Shown here: positions 51,896 to 61,730 of the stretch, in pieces | How the letters are laid out: each line of letters opens with the position of its first letter | Position numbering within the stretch: the stretch's first letter is position 1 | Source of the DNA: Nocardioides sediminis | GTDB taxonomy: Bacteria > Actinomycetota > Actinomycetes > Propionibacteriales > Nocardioidaceae | Assembly (NCBI RefSeq): GCF_003047295.1 | Contig: NZ_PZYZ01000006.1 | Location: 124,001-188,000 of the forward strand | DNA length: 64,000 nt | Direction: 5' to 3' | Notes under the pieces: generated by a model | Database searches by the model: none | What the model saw: only the letters and a program-made list of their open reading frames with translations | What the model was told of the DNA's origin: nothing | Made by a program: the position numbers and the translations under genes

Positions 51896-53896
51896 TCAGA
51901 GGGCCGCGACGACCTCCGTGCCCTGCTTGATCGCCCGCTTGGCGTCGAGCTCGGCGGCCACGTCGGCGCCGCCGATGAGGTGCACGCTCGGGTGGTCCAG
52001 GACGTCGTACAGGTCCCGCACCGACTCCTGGCCGGCGCAGATCACGACGTGGTCGACGTCGAGCACCCGCGGTGAGCCGTCGACGGTGACGTGCAGGCCG
52101 GCGTCGTCGATCCGGTCGTACGTCGCGCCGACGACCTGCGTGACCCCCGACTGCTTGAGCACCGCGCGGTGCGCCCAGCCGGACGTCTTGCCGAGCCCGA
52201 TGCCGATCGGGGTGGCCTTGCGCTGGACGAGCGTGACCTCGCGCTGCGGCGTACGCGGCTTGGGCTCGGTCAGGCCGCCGGGGTGCAGGGTCGGGTCGCC
52301 GACGCCCCAGTGGGCGTACCAGTCCTCGACGGTGTCGCTCGGGTCGTGGGCCAGGAAGTGGCTCACGTCCACCCCGATGCCGCCCGCGCCGATCACGGCC
52401 ACCCGCTTGCCGACGGTCACCGAGCCGTCGAGCACGGCGGCGTAGGACACCGCCTTGGCATGGTCGATGCCGTCGATGACCGGGATGCGCGGGACGACGC
52501 CGGTGGCCACGACGACGTGGTCGTACGCCGTGAGGTCGGCCGCCGAGGCCTGCGTCGAGGTCCGCACGTCCACGCCGAGGACCTCGAGGCGACGGGTGAA
52601 GTAGCGCAGCGTGTCGGCGAAGTCCTCCTTGCCGGGCACCTGCATGGCCAGCCGGAACTGGCCGCCGATCTCGGGGTTCTTCTCGAAGAGGGTGGTGGTG
52701 AAGCCGCGCTCGGCCGCGTTGACGGCCGCGGCCAGTCCGGCGGGACCGGCGCCCACGACGGCGACGGTCTGCTTCCTCATGGTCGGCACGAGGACCAGCT
52801 CGGTCTCGTGGCAGGCGCGCGGGTTGACCAGGCAGGAGGCCCTCGTGTTGGTGAAGGTGTGGTCGAGACAGGCCTGGTTGCAGGCGATGCAGGTGTTGAT
52901 CTCGTCGGCGCGGTCGTCGAGCGCCTTGGCGACGAACGCCGGGTCGGCGAGGAACGGGCGGGCCATCGACACCAGGTCGGCCTGCCCGGAGGCGATGATC
53001 TCCTCGGCCAGCTCGGGGGTGTTGATGCGGTTGGAGGCGCAGACCGGGACGTTCGCGACCGCGGAGAGGCGGGCGGTGACGTCGGCCCAGGCGGCCCGCG
53101 GGACCTGCGTGATGATCGTGGGGATCCGCGCCTCGTGCCAGCCGATGCCGGTGTTGAAGACGGTGACGCCGGCCTCCTCGAGCTTGCCGGCCAGCTCGAC
53201 GACCTCGTCCCACGTCTGGCCGCCCTCGACGAGGTCGAGCAGCGAGATCCGGTACATGATCGGGAAGCCGTCGCCGACCGCCTCGCGCGTGCGGCGCACG
53301 ACCTCGACGGGGAAGCGCATCCGGTTGCGCGCGCTGCCGCCCCACCGGTCGGTGCGGTCGTTGGTGCGGGTGGCGAGGAACTGGTTGATCAGGTATCCCT
53401 CGGAGCCCATGATCTCGACCGCGTCGTAGCCGGCCTTCTGCGCCAGGCGGGCGGCGTTGGCGAAGTCGGACGCCGTCCGGTCGACGCCCCTGGTCGACAG
53501 CGCCCTCGGCGTGAACGGCGTGATCGGCGACTTGATGCTCGAGGCGCCGACGGACAGCGGGTGGTAGCCGTAGCGGCCCGCGTGCAGGACCTGCAGCGCG
53601 ATCGCGCCGCCCGCCTCGTGCACCGCGCCGGTCACCCGCTGGTGCCGGATCGCCTGCAGCCGCGTGGTCATCTCCGAGGCGAAGGGCTTGAGCCAGCCGC
53701 GCTTGTTGGGGGCGTAGCCGCCGGTCACGATCAGCCCGGCGCCGCCGCGCGCCCGCTCGGCGAAGTAGGCCGCCAGCTTGTCGATGTCCCACGGGTGGTC
53801 CTCGAGGCCGGTGTGCATCGAGCCCATGACCACGCGGTTGCGCAGGGTCAGGTCGCCGAGGGTGATCGGCTCGAGGAGGTGCGGGTAGGACGTCAT
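51896..53896 (-). CDS. fadH: NADH:flavin oxidoreductase / 2,4-dienoyl-CoA reductase (FadH-type)
   Basis: The product has 666 residues. An N-terminal OYE-like TIM barrel binds FMN ('TLRNRVVMGSMHTGLEDHPW', 'ALQVLHAGRYGYHPLSVGA'). A 4Fe-4S motif CIACNQACLDH with C-x11-C further on (TRASCLVNPRAC) follows, then a C-terminal FAD/NAD(P)H domain (VVGAGPAGLAAAVNA, 'VIGAGGIGVDVSHFLAH'). It reduces 2,4-dienoyl-CoA esters in beta-oxidation of unsaturated fatty acids, or related enones. The ATG 53896 overlaps the PadR stop (ATGA), so it is coupled to that regulator. Confidence 0.93.
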   Translation of the reverse strand: MTSYPHLLEPITLGDLTLRNRVVMGSMHTGLEDHPWDIDKLAAYFAERARGGAGLIVTGGYAPNKRGWLKPFASEMTTRLQAIRHQRVTGAVHEAGGAIALQVLHAGRYGYHPLSVGASSIKSPITPFTPRALSTRGVDRTASDFANAARLAQKAGYDAVEIMGSEGYLINQFLATRTNDRTDRWGGSARNRMRFPVEVVRRTREAVGDGFPIMYRISLLDLVEGGQTWDEVVELAGKLEEAGVTVFNTGIGWHEARIPTIITQVPRAAWADVTARLSAVANVPVCASNRINTPELAEEIIASGQADLVSMARPFLADPAFVAKALDDRADEINTCIACNQACLDHTFTNTRASCLVNPRACHETELVLVPTMRKQTVAVVGAGPAGLAAAVNAAERGFTTTLFEKNPEIGGQFRLAMQVPGKEDFADTLRYFTRRLEVLGVDVRTSTQASAADLTAYDHVVVATGVVPRIPVIDGIDHAKAVSYAAVLDGSVTVGKRVAVIGAGGIGVDVSHFLAHDPSDTVEDWYAHWGVGDPTLHPGGLTEPKPRTPQREVTLVQRKATPIGIGLGKTSGWAHRAVLKQSGVTQVVGATYDRIDDAGLHVTVDGSPRVLDVDHVVICAGQESVRDLYDVLDHPSVHLIGGADVAAELDAKRAIKQGTEVVAAL

Positions 53897-54447
53897 GCGG
53901 TGACTCCTTGGTCGTCGGCGTGTTCGCTGTCGTGCGCGGTCAGGTAGTCGGTGAGCCACCCGATCCAGAACTCCTCCAGCCCGATCCCGCCGCGCAGGAC
54001 GAGGAGCTGGTCGAGCTGGTGGCCGGTGGCGTCGGCCGGCAGGGCGGCCTCGAGCTGGCGGTAGTGCGCGAGCCTCGTCTCGTGGTCCGCCCGGGCTGCC
54101 GCGACGTTTCGCAGCAGCGTCGCGCGATCGCCGTACGACGCCCCGCGGAGCTTGACGGCGAGATCGCTGCGGAACGCCTCGACGCCCATCGGCTCGGCGA
54201 GCCAGTCGGCGAGCACCCGGCGGCCGGTGGCGGAGACGTCGTACCGCTTCTTGTCCGGGCGGCCGGCCTGGCCCACGGTCTCGACGGTGACCCAGCCGTC
54301 GCGCTCCATGCGGGCGAGCACGCGGTAGATCTGCTGGTGGGTGGCGTGCCAGAAGAAGCCGATCGACTTCTCGAAGCGCCGGGCGAGCTCGAGCCCGGCG
54401 GCGGGCTGCTCGCGCAGGGCGACGAGGAGCGCGTGTTCGAGGGCCAC
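53893..54447 (-). CDS. PadR-family transcriptional regulator
   Basis: The product is about 184 residues. The winged helix-turn-helix is 'ALEHALLVALREQPAAGLEL' then ATHQQIYRVLARMERDGWV, followed by the C-terminal coiled-coil Vir_act_alpha_C domain. GTG 54447 (VALEHALLVAL) matches the usual family start, and in-frame codons upstream include only a TTG. A perfect inverted repeat (TGCAAC-GA-GTTGCA) lies 23 bases upstream. Its stop overlaps the fadH start, so it probably represses its own operon with fadH. Confidence 0.88.
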   Translation of the reverse strand: MALEHALLVALREQPAAGLELARRFEKSIGFFWHATHQQIYRVLARMERDGWVTVETVGQAGRPDKKRYDVSATGRRVLADWLAEPMGVEAFRSDLAVKLRGASYGDRATLLRNVAAARADHETRLAHYRQLEAALPADATGHQLDQLLVLRGGIGLEEFWIGWLTDYLTAHDSEHADDQGVTA

Positions 54448-54469
54448 GAGGACGAGGGTGGCAGACCTA

Positions 54470-54483
54470 TGCAACGAGTTGCA
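54470..54483. promoter_or_regulatory. Candidate PadR operator TGCAAC-GA-GTTGCA
   Basis: A perfect 6+2+6 inverted repeat sits 23 bases upstream of the PadR GTG. PadR-family proteins commonly bind ATGT/TGCA-type palindromes at their own promoter. Its AT-rich core stands out from the GC-rich surroundings. It would control the padR-fadH unit. Confidence 0.66.
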
Positions 54484-54558
54484 AGGTGGGGTCGGTCACT
54501 GATTTGCTGGCCGGTTCCTCCGGTTCCTGGCCGTTGCGTCGGCCAGCAACCGTAGGAA

Positions 54559-54576
54559 TCACCGCTGAAGCGGTGA
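54559..54576. promoter_or_regulatory. 8+2+8 inverted repeat upstream of CaiB-type gene
   Basis: TCACCGCT-GA-AGCGGTGA is a perfect inverted repeat 58 bases before the CoA-transferase ATG. It lies in the 187-base gap shared with padR, which also carries a tandem CCGGTTCCT (54511-54528). It may be an operator or a hairpin. No regulator gene can be tied to it. Confidence 0.4.
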
Positions 54577-54634
54577 CTCCGACAGGCGGCACGCCCCCTC
54601 GCGACCGTGACAGCAGCGGTGTCATGATCGGCAC

Positions 54635-55783
54635 ATGACGTATGAGCTCGGGCAGGGGACCGGCCCGCTGCGTGGCGTGAAGGTCGTCGAGATCGCGGGC
54701 ATCGGCCCGGGGCCGCACGCCTGCATGCTGCTGGCCGACCTGGGCGCCGACGTGATCCGCGTCGAGCGGCCGGGGGGCGACATGCTCGGCGCCGGCCGCC
54801 ACGACGTGCTCGCCCGCGGTCGACCGAGCGTGGCCCTCGACCTCAAGCACCCCGACGCCGTCGCCACCGTGCTCGACCTGGTGGCGGGGGCCGACGTCCT
54901 CGTCGAGGGGATGCGGCCCGGCGTGGCCGAGCGGATGGGCATCGGGCCGGACGCCTGCCACGCCCGCAACCCGCGGCTCGTCTACGGCCGGATGACCGGC
55001 TGGGGCCAGGACGGGCCGTGGAGCCAGGCCGCCGGCCACGACATGAACTACGTCGGCATCACCGGTGCCCTGCACGGCCTCGGCCAGGACCCGGCCCGGC
55101 CGCACTTCCCGTGCAACCTGCTCGGTGACTTCGGCGGCGGCTCGACCTACCTCGTGGTCGGCGTCCTCGCCGCGCTCCTCGAGGCGCGCACCAGCGGGCG
55201 CGGCCAGGTCGTCGACGCCGCCATCGTCGACGGCACCGCCCACCTCAACGCGATGGCCAGCACCTTCGCCGCCCTCGGCCTCGACACCGGCCGCCGCCGG
55301 TCGGGACTCCTCGACGGCGGCACCCCCTACTACGACCTCTACGAGACCGCCGACGGCGAGCACATGAGCGTCGGGCCGCTCGAGCCGCAGTTCTACGCCG
55401 AGATGGTGCGGCTGCTCGAGCTCGACCTGCCCGACCGCGACGACCCGGCCAACCTGCCGGCGATCCGCGAGGCGCTCACCGCGCGCTTCAAGGAGCGCAC
55501 CCAGGCGGAGTGGAGCAAGGTCTTCGACGGCACGGACGCCTGCGTCGCCCCCGTCGTACCCCTCGCGGACGCGCCCCACCACCCGCACCTCGCGGCCCGC
55601 GGCACGTTCGTCGAGCAGGACGGGGTCACCCAGCCCGCCCCGGCGCCGCGCTTCTCCCGCACGCCCGCGTCCCTCGGCATGCCGCCCGGCGGGCCCGGCG
55701 CCCACACCCGCGAGGCCCTGGCCGCCTGGGGCGTCGAGGACGTCGACGCCCTCCTCGAATCCGGCGCCGCCGTCCAGGCCTGA
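54635..55783 (+). CDS. CaiB/BaiF family CoA-transferase (alpha-methylacyl-CoA racemase-like)
   Basis: The product has 382 residues. Family III CoA-transferase/racemase residues by motif are 'MLLADLGADVIRVERPGGDM', GHDMNYVGITGALH with H135 at the position of the racemase catalytic histidine, and D165 in LLGDFGGGS at the position of the catalytic aspartate. These match alpha-methylacyl-CoA racemase, used for branched fatty acids and sterol side chains. It fits the FadH gene and FAD dehydrogenase in a lipid or steroid catabolism context. ATG 54635. The downstream gene starts 3 bases after the stop. Confidence 0.9.
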   Translation: MTYELGQGTGPLRGVKVVEIAGIGPGPHACMLLADLGADVIRVERPGGDMLGAGRHDVLARGRPSVALDLKHPDAVATVLDLVAGADVLVEGMRPGVAERMGIGPDACHARNPRLVYGRMTGWGQDGPWSQAAGHDMNYVGITGALHGLGQDPARPHFPCNLLGDFGGGSTYLVVGVLAALLEARTSGRGQVVDAAIVDGTAHLNAMASTFAALGLDTGRRRSGLLDGGTPYYDLYETADGEHMSVGPLEPQFYAEMVRLLELDLPDRDDPANLPAIREALTARFKERTQAEWSKVFDGTDACVAPVVPLADAPHHPHLAARGTFVEQDGVTQPAPAPRFSRTPASLGMPPGGPGAHTREALAAWGVEDVDALLESGAAVQA

Positions 55784-55785
55784 TC

Positions 55786-56520
55786 ATGCGCCCCTTCCTC
55801 TTCCTCGGCACCCGCGCCGAGGACGACGTCGCCCAGCAGGAGTACGACGCCGTCCTCGCCGGCTCCGGGCTGCAGCCCGACGAGCTCGTCCGGGTCCGGC
55901 TGGAGGAGCGCCCCCTCGGCGAGGTCGACCTCGACGACTGGTCCGGGATCATCGTCGGTGGTGGGCCCTTCAACGCCTCCGACCCCGAGGACGCCAAGTC
56001 CCCGGTCCAGCACCGGGTCGAGGCCGAGCTCCGCGACCTCGCCCTCCGCGTCATCGAGGCGGACTTCCCCTTCCTCGGCGCCTGCTACGGCGTCGGCGTG
56101 CTGGGCACGCTGCAGGGCGGCGTCGTCGACCGGACGTACGGCGAGCCCATCGGCGCGCTGCCCGTGCGGCTGACCGCGGAGGGTGCCGAGGACCCGCTCT
56201 TCGGCGCCCTGCCGCTGGTGTTCACCGCCTACCTCGGCCACAAGGAGGCCGTGTCCCGGCTCCCCGACGGCGCCGTGCTGCTCGCCTCCACCGCCACCTG
56301 CCCGGTGCACGCCTTCCGGATCGGCCGCAACGTCTACGCCACCCAGTTCCACCCCGAGCTCGACCCGGTCGCCCTCTGCGACCGGATCGACGCCTACAGC
56401 GCCCACGGCTACTACGAGCCGCACGAGCGCGAGTCCCTCAAGGCCGCCGCCCGCGAGGCGCTGGTCACCGAGCCCGTCCGGCTGCTCGCCCGCTTCGTCG
56501 AGCTGCACGCCCGCCCCTGA
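55786..56520 (+). CDS. Class I glutamine amidotransferase-like protein
   Basis: The 244-residue protein has the class I GATase triad pattern: C100 in FLGACYGVGVLG, and H189/E191 in ATQFHPE. There is no synthase domain, as in GuaA-like YfeJ proteins. The real role is unknown. It begins three bases after the CoA-transferase stop, so the two are probably co-transcribed. The next gene lies beyond a short REP-like repeat. Confidence 0.88.
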   Translation: MRPFLFLGTRAEDDVAQQEYDAVLAGSGLQPDELVRVRLEERPLGEVDLDDWSGIIVGGGPFNASDPEDAKSPVQHRVEAELRDLALRVIEADFPFLGACYGVGVLGTLQGGVVDRTYGEPIGALPVRLTAEGAEDPLFGALPLVFTAYLGHKEAVSRLPDGAVLLASTATCPVHAFRIGRNVYATQFHPELDPVALCDRIDAYSAHGYYEPHERESLKAAAREALVTEPVRLLARFVELHARP

Positions 56521-56561
56521 TGGTTTCGACACGGCGCTGGCGCGCCTGCTCAACCAACGAG
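56521..56561. repeat. REP-like intergenic hairpin element
   Basis: The segment from TGGTTTCGACACGGCGC to CTCAACCAACGAG has outer GGTT/AACC ends and an inner GGCGC-TGGC-GCGCC hairpin. I recognise this form from short palindromic intergenic repeats that recur in Nocardioides-type genomes. Only one clear copy is in the window. It begins directly at the stop codon of the preceding gene and ends 15 bases before the next start. Confidence 0.5.
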
Positions 56562-56575
56562 AATCTAGGAGACCC

Positions 56576-58018
56576 ATGAGCGACCACGTCGACGTACTCA
56601 TCATCGGCGCCGGCCTGTCCGGCATCGGTGCGGCCGCGCAGCTCACCCGCGAGCACCCCGGCAAGTCCTACGCGGTGCTCGAGCGGCGCGCGGCCAGCGG
56701 CGGCACCTGGGACCTCTTCCGCTACCCCGGCATCCGGTCCGACTCCGACATGTTCACCCTCGGCTACCGGTTCAAGCCGTGGCGTGGCGACAAGGCGCTC
56801 GCCGACGGGCCCTCGATCCTGCGCTACGTGCGCGAGACGGCGCGCGAGTACGGCATCGACGAGCACATCCGCTACGGGTACGACGCCCGCGCGGCGTCGT
56901 GGGACAGCGAGTCGGCGACGTGGACGGTCACCGTCGAGCACGACGGCGCCTCCCACGAGATCACGTGCAGCTTCCTGTGGGCGACCACCGGCTACTACGA
57001 CTACGAGCAGGGCTACCGGCCCGAGTTCCCGGGGGAGTCGTCGTACGGCGGCCAGCTCGTCCACCCCCAGCACTGGCCCGAGGACCTCGACCACACCGGC
57101 AAGCGGATCGTGGTCATCGGCTCCGGCGCCACCGCGGTGACGCTGGTCCCGGCGCTGGCCGACTCGGGCGCCGCGCACGTGACGATGCTGCAGCGCTCCC
57201 CGACGTACATCCTCTCGCTGCCCGCCGAGGACAAGGTCGCGCAGGGCCTGCGCAAGGTGCTGCCCGAGCGGCTCGCCTACGCCGCGACGCGGTGGAAGAA
57301 CGTCGGGGTCTCGACCGGCCTCTTCCAGCTCAGCCGGCGCCGCCCGGCGACGATGCGCGGCTTCATCCGCAAGGAGAACGCCAAGCGGCTGCCCGAGGGG
57401 TACGACGTCGACACCCACTTCCGGCCCGCCTACGACCCGTGGGACCAGCGGCTGTGCCTGGTGCCCGACGGCGACCTGTTCCGGGTGATCCGCGAGGGGA
57501 CCGCCGAGGTCGTGACGGACACGATCGACACGTTCACCGAGCGCGGGCTGCGGCTCGCGTCCGGGCGCGAGCTCGAGGCCGACATCGTGGTGACCGCCAC
57601 CGGGCTGACGCTCAAGGCCTTCGGCGGGATGGCCTTCGACGTCGACGGGCGCAAGGTCGAGCTGCCCGAGACGATGGCCTACAAGGCCCTGATGCTCAGC
57701 GGGGTGCCCAACTTCGCCTACACCGTCGGCTACACCAACGCGTCGTGGACGCTCAAGGCCGACCTCGTGGCGGATTACGTCTGCCGGCTGCTGTCCCACC
57801 TCGACGAGCACGGGCTGCGGTCGGCCGTGCCGGTGCCGGACCCGTCGGTGGGCGAGCAGCCGTTCATGGACTTCGCGGCGGGCTACGTCCTGCGGGCCCT
57901 GGACACGCTGCCCAAGCAGGGGGACGTCGAGCCGTGGAAGCTCAAGCAGAACTACTTCCACGACATGCGGACCATCCGGCGCGGGCCGATCGACGACGGG
58001 GCGCTGGCGTTCCGCTGA
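56576..58018 (+). CDS. Flavin-containing monooxygenase (Baeyer-Villiger/EthA-like)
   Basis: The product has 480 residues. It has two dinucleotide motifs, IIGAGLSGIGAAAQL (FAD, residues 9-23) and VVIGSGATAVTL (NADPH, about 178-189), and the Baeyer-Villiger fingerprint YGGQLVHPQHWP (157-168), a variant of FxGxxxHxxxW. 'GGTWDLFRYPGIRSDSDMFT' is typical of the EthA/MymA group. It should use NADPH and O2 to oxidise a ketone or heteroatom. ATG 56576 follows a GGAG. It is 55 bases after the amidotransferase. Confidence 0.93.
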   Translation: MSDHVDVLIIGAGLSGIGAAAQLTREHPGKSYAVLERRAASGGTWDLFRYPGIRSDSDMFTLGYRFKPWRGDKALADGPSILRYVRETAREYGIDEHIRYGYDARAASWDSESATWTVTVEHDGASHEITCSFLWATTGYYDYEQGYRPEFPGESSYGGQLVHPQHWPEDLDHTGKRIVVIGSGATAVTLVPALADSGAAHVTMLQRSPTYILSLPAEDKVAQGLRKVLPERLAYAATRWKNVGVSTGLFQLSRRRPATMRGFIRKENAKRLPEGYDVDTHFRPAYDPWDQRLCLVPDGDLFRVIREGTAEVVTDTIDTFTERGLRLASGRELEADIVVTATGLTLKAFGGMAFDVDGRKVELPETMAYKALMLSGVPNFAYTVGYTNASWTLKADLVADYVCRLLSHLDEHGLRSAVPVPDPSVGEQPFMDFAAGYVLRALDTLPKQGDVEPWKLKQNYFHDMRTIRRGPIDDGALAFR

Positions 58019-58067
58019 GGCTCGCCAGCCGCCCGGACGTCATGGGGGTGGGCAGCGCCGGAGGGCC

Positions 58068-59162
<1,095 letters not shown>

Positions 59163-59244
59163 CGTCGATCCTTCCCTCCACGTCCCGGCGCACGGGCGGC
59201 CGGGGCTGGCACACACCGTACGGCGCTCGGCGTACCCCGTCTAG

Positions 59245-59258
59245 TGGAAGCGCTCTCA
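59245..59258. promoter_or_regulatory. LacI-family operator, proximal to ATPase gene
   Basis: TGGAAGCGCTCTCA has the LacI/GalR-type central GCGC core with one imperfect half. It lies 83 bases from the ATPase ATG and matches the perfect operator at 59334 in 12 of 14 positions. It fits regulation of the leftward gene. Confidence 0.7.
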
Positions 59259-59288
59259 CAGTTTTCTGAACCGTGATGCCCCGGTCCG

Positions 59289-59317
59289 TTGACATGCGGT
59301 GTGACCGGTGTCATGGT
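59289..59317 (+). promoter_or_regulatory. Candidate sigma-70-type promoter for the beta-glucoside operon
   Basis: A consensus -35 TTGACA (59289-59294) is followed after 17 bases by CATGGT (59312-59317) as a weak -10. Transcription would start around 59325 and be blocked by repressor at 59334-59347. The -10 is poor, so this is a moderate call. Confidence 0.45.
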
Positions 59318-59333
59318 GAACCGCAACCCGGGA

Positions 59334-59347
59334 TGGAAGCGCTTCCA
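59334..59347. promoter_or_regulatory. Perfect LacI-family operator TGGAAGCGCTTCCA
   Basis: A perfect 14-base palindrome with the GCGC core of CelR/CebR-type operators (TGGGAGCGCTCCCA in Streptomyces and Thermobifida). It lies just downstream of the predicted promoter and 69 bases before the binding-protein start. The cognate repressor gene is not in the window and is likely beyond the right end. Confidence 0.85.
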
Positions 59348-59415
59348 CACTTCCGTCCAATGACACAATCCAGCCGGACGCCCGTCCGGCGTCCCCGCAG
59401 GACGGCAGGAGAGCA

Positions 59416-60702
59416 GTGGTGAAGACACGGAACAGTCGGCGAGCGCGACTCGCCACGGGCGCCTTGATGGCGCTCACGCTCACGATGACGGCCGCCGCGT
59501 GCGGCGGCGACTCCGAGGGGGCGACGACGGAGGACGGCAAGATCAAGCTGACCGTCGCGACCTTCAACGAGTTCGGCTACGAGGAGCTCATCGAGGAGTA
59601 CAACGCGATGCAGGACGAGGTCGTGGTCGAGCAGAAGAAGGCCGGCACGGCCAACGAGCACCAGGACAACCTCTACACCAAGCTCGCCGCCGGCTCGGGC
59701 CTCTCCGACATCGAGGCGATCGAGGTCGACTGGTGGTCGGCCCTCATGGAGCAGTCCGACGCCTTCGTCGACCTCTCCGACCCCGAGGTCGAGGGCCGCT
59801 GGCTGGACTGGAAGACCGAGGCCGCGACGACGCCGGACGGCGCCCTCATCGGCTACGGCACCGACATCGGCCCGGAGGCCATCTGCTACCGGTCCGACCT
59901 GTTCAAGAAGGCCGGGATGCCGACCGACCGCGACGAGGTCGCGAAGCTCTTCGGCACCTGGGACGACTACTTCGAGGCCGGCCGCGAGTTCGTGGACAAG
60001 GTCCCGGGCACCGCCTGGTACGACTCGTCCGGCGGCACCGCGCAGGCGATGATCAACCAGGTCGAGTACTCCTTCGAGGAGGAGGACAACACCGTCATCG
60101 CCGCGGACAACCCGGAGGTGAAGGAGGTCTTCGAGACCGTCACCACCAACGCCGCCGACGGCCTGTCCACCGGCCTCACGCAGTGGAGCGAGGACTGGAC
60201 CGCGTCCTTCCAGAACGACGGCTTCGCCACGATGGCCTGCCCGGGCTGGATGCTCGGCGTCATCGAGGGCAACGCCGACGGCATCGAGGGCTGGGACATC
60301 GCCAACGTCTTCCCCGGCGGCGGCGGCAACTGGGGCGGCTCCTACCTCACCGTGCCCGCCCAGGGCGAGCACACCGAGAAGGCCAAGGAGCTGGCCAAGT
60401 GGCTGACCGCTCCCGAGCAGCAGGTCAAGGCGTTCGAGGCCAAGGGCACGTTCCCGAGCCAGGTCGAGGCCCTGGAGGACCCGGCCCTGACGGGGTCGAC
60501 CAGCGCGTTCTTCAACGACGCGCCGACCGGTGAGATCCTCGCCGACCGCGCCGAGGCCGTGCCCTTCATCGCCCACAAGGGCCCCAAGTTCGCCGACATC
60601 AACACGGCGTTCCAGCAGGCCATCCAGCGCGTCGACGAGGGCAAGGAGTCGGCCGACGAGGCCTGGCAGTCCTTCCTCGCCGACGTCGAGCGGCTGGGCT
60701 GA
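59416..60702 (+). CDS. Lipoprotein sugar-binding protein of ABC importer
   Basis: The 428-residue family 1 extracellular solute-binding protein has an N-terminal signal with lipobox (LTMTAAAC, lipid-bearing Cys about residue 29). Mature features are 'EYNAMQDEVVVEQKK', 'TDIGPEAICYRSDLFKKAG' and 'TQWSEDWTASFQNDGFATMA'. Neighbouring GH1 and LacI operators suggest it binds a beta-linked disaccharide such as cellobiose. Start GTG 59416 (or 59419) after AGGAGA. The next gene starts 8 bases after the stop. Confidence 0.93.
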   Translation: MVKTRNSRRARLATGALMALTLTMTAAACGGDSEGATTEDGKIKLTVATFNEFGYEELIEEYNAMQDEVVVEQKKAGTANEHQDNLYTKLAAGSGLSDIEAIEVDWWSALMEQSDAFVDLSDPEVEGRWLDWKTEAATTPDGALIGYGTDIGPEAICYRSDLFKKAGMPTDRDEVAKLFGTWDDYFEAGREFVDKVPGTAWYDSSGGTAQAMINQVEYSFEEEDNTVIAADNPEVKEVFETVTTNAADGLSTGLTQWSEDWTASFQNDGFATMACPGWMLGVIEGNADGIEGWDIANVFPGGGGNWGGSYLTVPAQGEHTEKAKELAKWLTAPEQQVKAFEAKGTFPSQVEALEDPALTGSTSAFFNDAPTGEILADRAEAVPFIAHKGPKFADINTAFQQAIQRVDEGKESADEAWQSFLADVERLG

Positions 60703-60710
60703 GCCCTGCC

Positions 60711-61730
60711 ATGACGCTGGACTCTCCTGCCGTGAGCCCTGTCGGGGACGGCGGTGACCCCGAGCGGGTCACCGCCGCCCCGGCGGGGGCCGGGTCACCG
60801 TTGCGGGGCCGCCGGCCGTCCCCGTGGCGGCGCCGGCTGTCGCGGTGGGACGCCCGGCTCTCGCCGTACCTCTACATCTCGCCGTTCTTCCTGCTCTTCC
60901 TCCTCGTGGGCATGTTCCCGCTGCTCTACACCGCCTTCGTGTCGGTGCACGAGTGGAGCCTGCTCGGCGGGCAGGGCGACTACGCCGGCCTGGACAACTA
61001 CCGACGCGTCCTCGAGGACCGCTACTTCTGGAACGCGCTGCGCAACACCGTCAGCATCTTCCTGCTGTCCTCGGTGCCACAGGTGCTCATCGCCCTGGTG
61101 CTCGCCGGGCTGCTCGACACCCAGCTCCGCGGCCGGACCCTGTGGCGGATGAGCGTCCTCGTCCCCTTCGTCGTGGCCCCGGCCGCGGTCGCGCTGATCT
61201 TCGGCAACGTCTTCGGCGACCGCTACGGCCTGGTCAACGAGGCGCTCCAGGCCATCGGGCTGAGCCCGATCGCCTGGCACGTCGACACCCTGGCCAGCCA
61301 CGTGGCGATCGCCTCGATGGTCAACTGGCGGTGGACCGGCTACAACGCGCTGATCTTCTTGGCCGCGATGCAGGCCGTCCCGCGCGAGCTCTACGAGTCC
61401 GCCAGCCTCGACGGCGCCGGCCGGGTGCGACAGTTCGTCTCGGTCACCCTGCCGATGATCCGCCCGACGCTGCTCTTCGTGATCATCACCTCGACGATCG
61501 GCGGCCTGCAGATCTTCGCCGAGCCGCGGCTCTTCGACACCCAGGGCCTCGGCGGCTCGGACCGCCAGTACCAGACCATGACGATGTACCTCTGGGAGCT
61601 TGGCTGGCGGGTGCGCGACCTGGGCATGGCCTCCGCCGTGGCGTGGCTGCTGTTCCTCATCATCGTGCTCTTCGCCCTGGTCAACCTGCTCATCAGCCGC
61701 CGGGTCGGGACCCTGGGAGGTCGTCGATGA
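60711..61730 (+). CDS. ABC sugar transporter permease (MalF-like)
   Basis: The 339-residue inner-membrane protein has about six helices. The EAA-type motif is 'ELYESASLDGAGRVRQFVSV', where the cytoplasmic loop contacts the ATPase. An Arg/Pro/Gly-rich N-terminal tail of about 40 residues precedes helix 1 ('LYISPFFLLFLLVGMFPLLY'). It is part of the SBP-permease-permease-GH1 operon. Its stop overlaps the start of the second permease (ATGA). Confidence 0.94.
   Translation: MTLDSPAVSPVGDGGDPERVTAAPAGAGSPLRGRRPSPWRRRLSRWDARLSPYLYISPFFLLFLLVGMFPLLYTAFVSVHEWSLLGGQGDYAGLDNYRRVLEDRYFWNALRNTVSIFLLSSVPQVLIALVLAGLLDTQLRGRTLWRMSVLVPFVVAPAAVALIFGNVFGDRYGLVNEALQAIGLSPIAWHVDTLASHVAIASMVNWRWTGYNALIFLAAMQAVPRELYESASLDGAGRVRQFVSVTLPMIRPTLLFVIITSTIGGLQIFAEPRLFDTQGLGGSDRQYQTMTMYLWELGWRVRDLGMASAVAWLLFLIIVLFALVNLLISRRVGTLGGRR

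Noticed and set aside
52091..53947. A 618-residue rightward frame antisense to the FadH-type gene
   Set aside because: Same reasoning: composition is that of a GC-bias shadow and the opposite strand has a complete multidomain enzyme.
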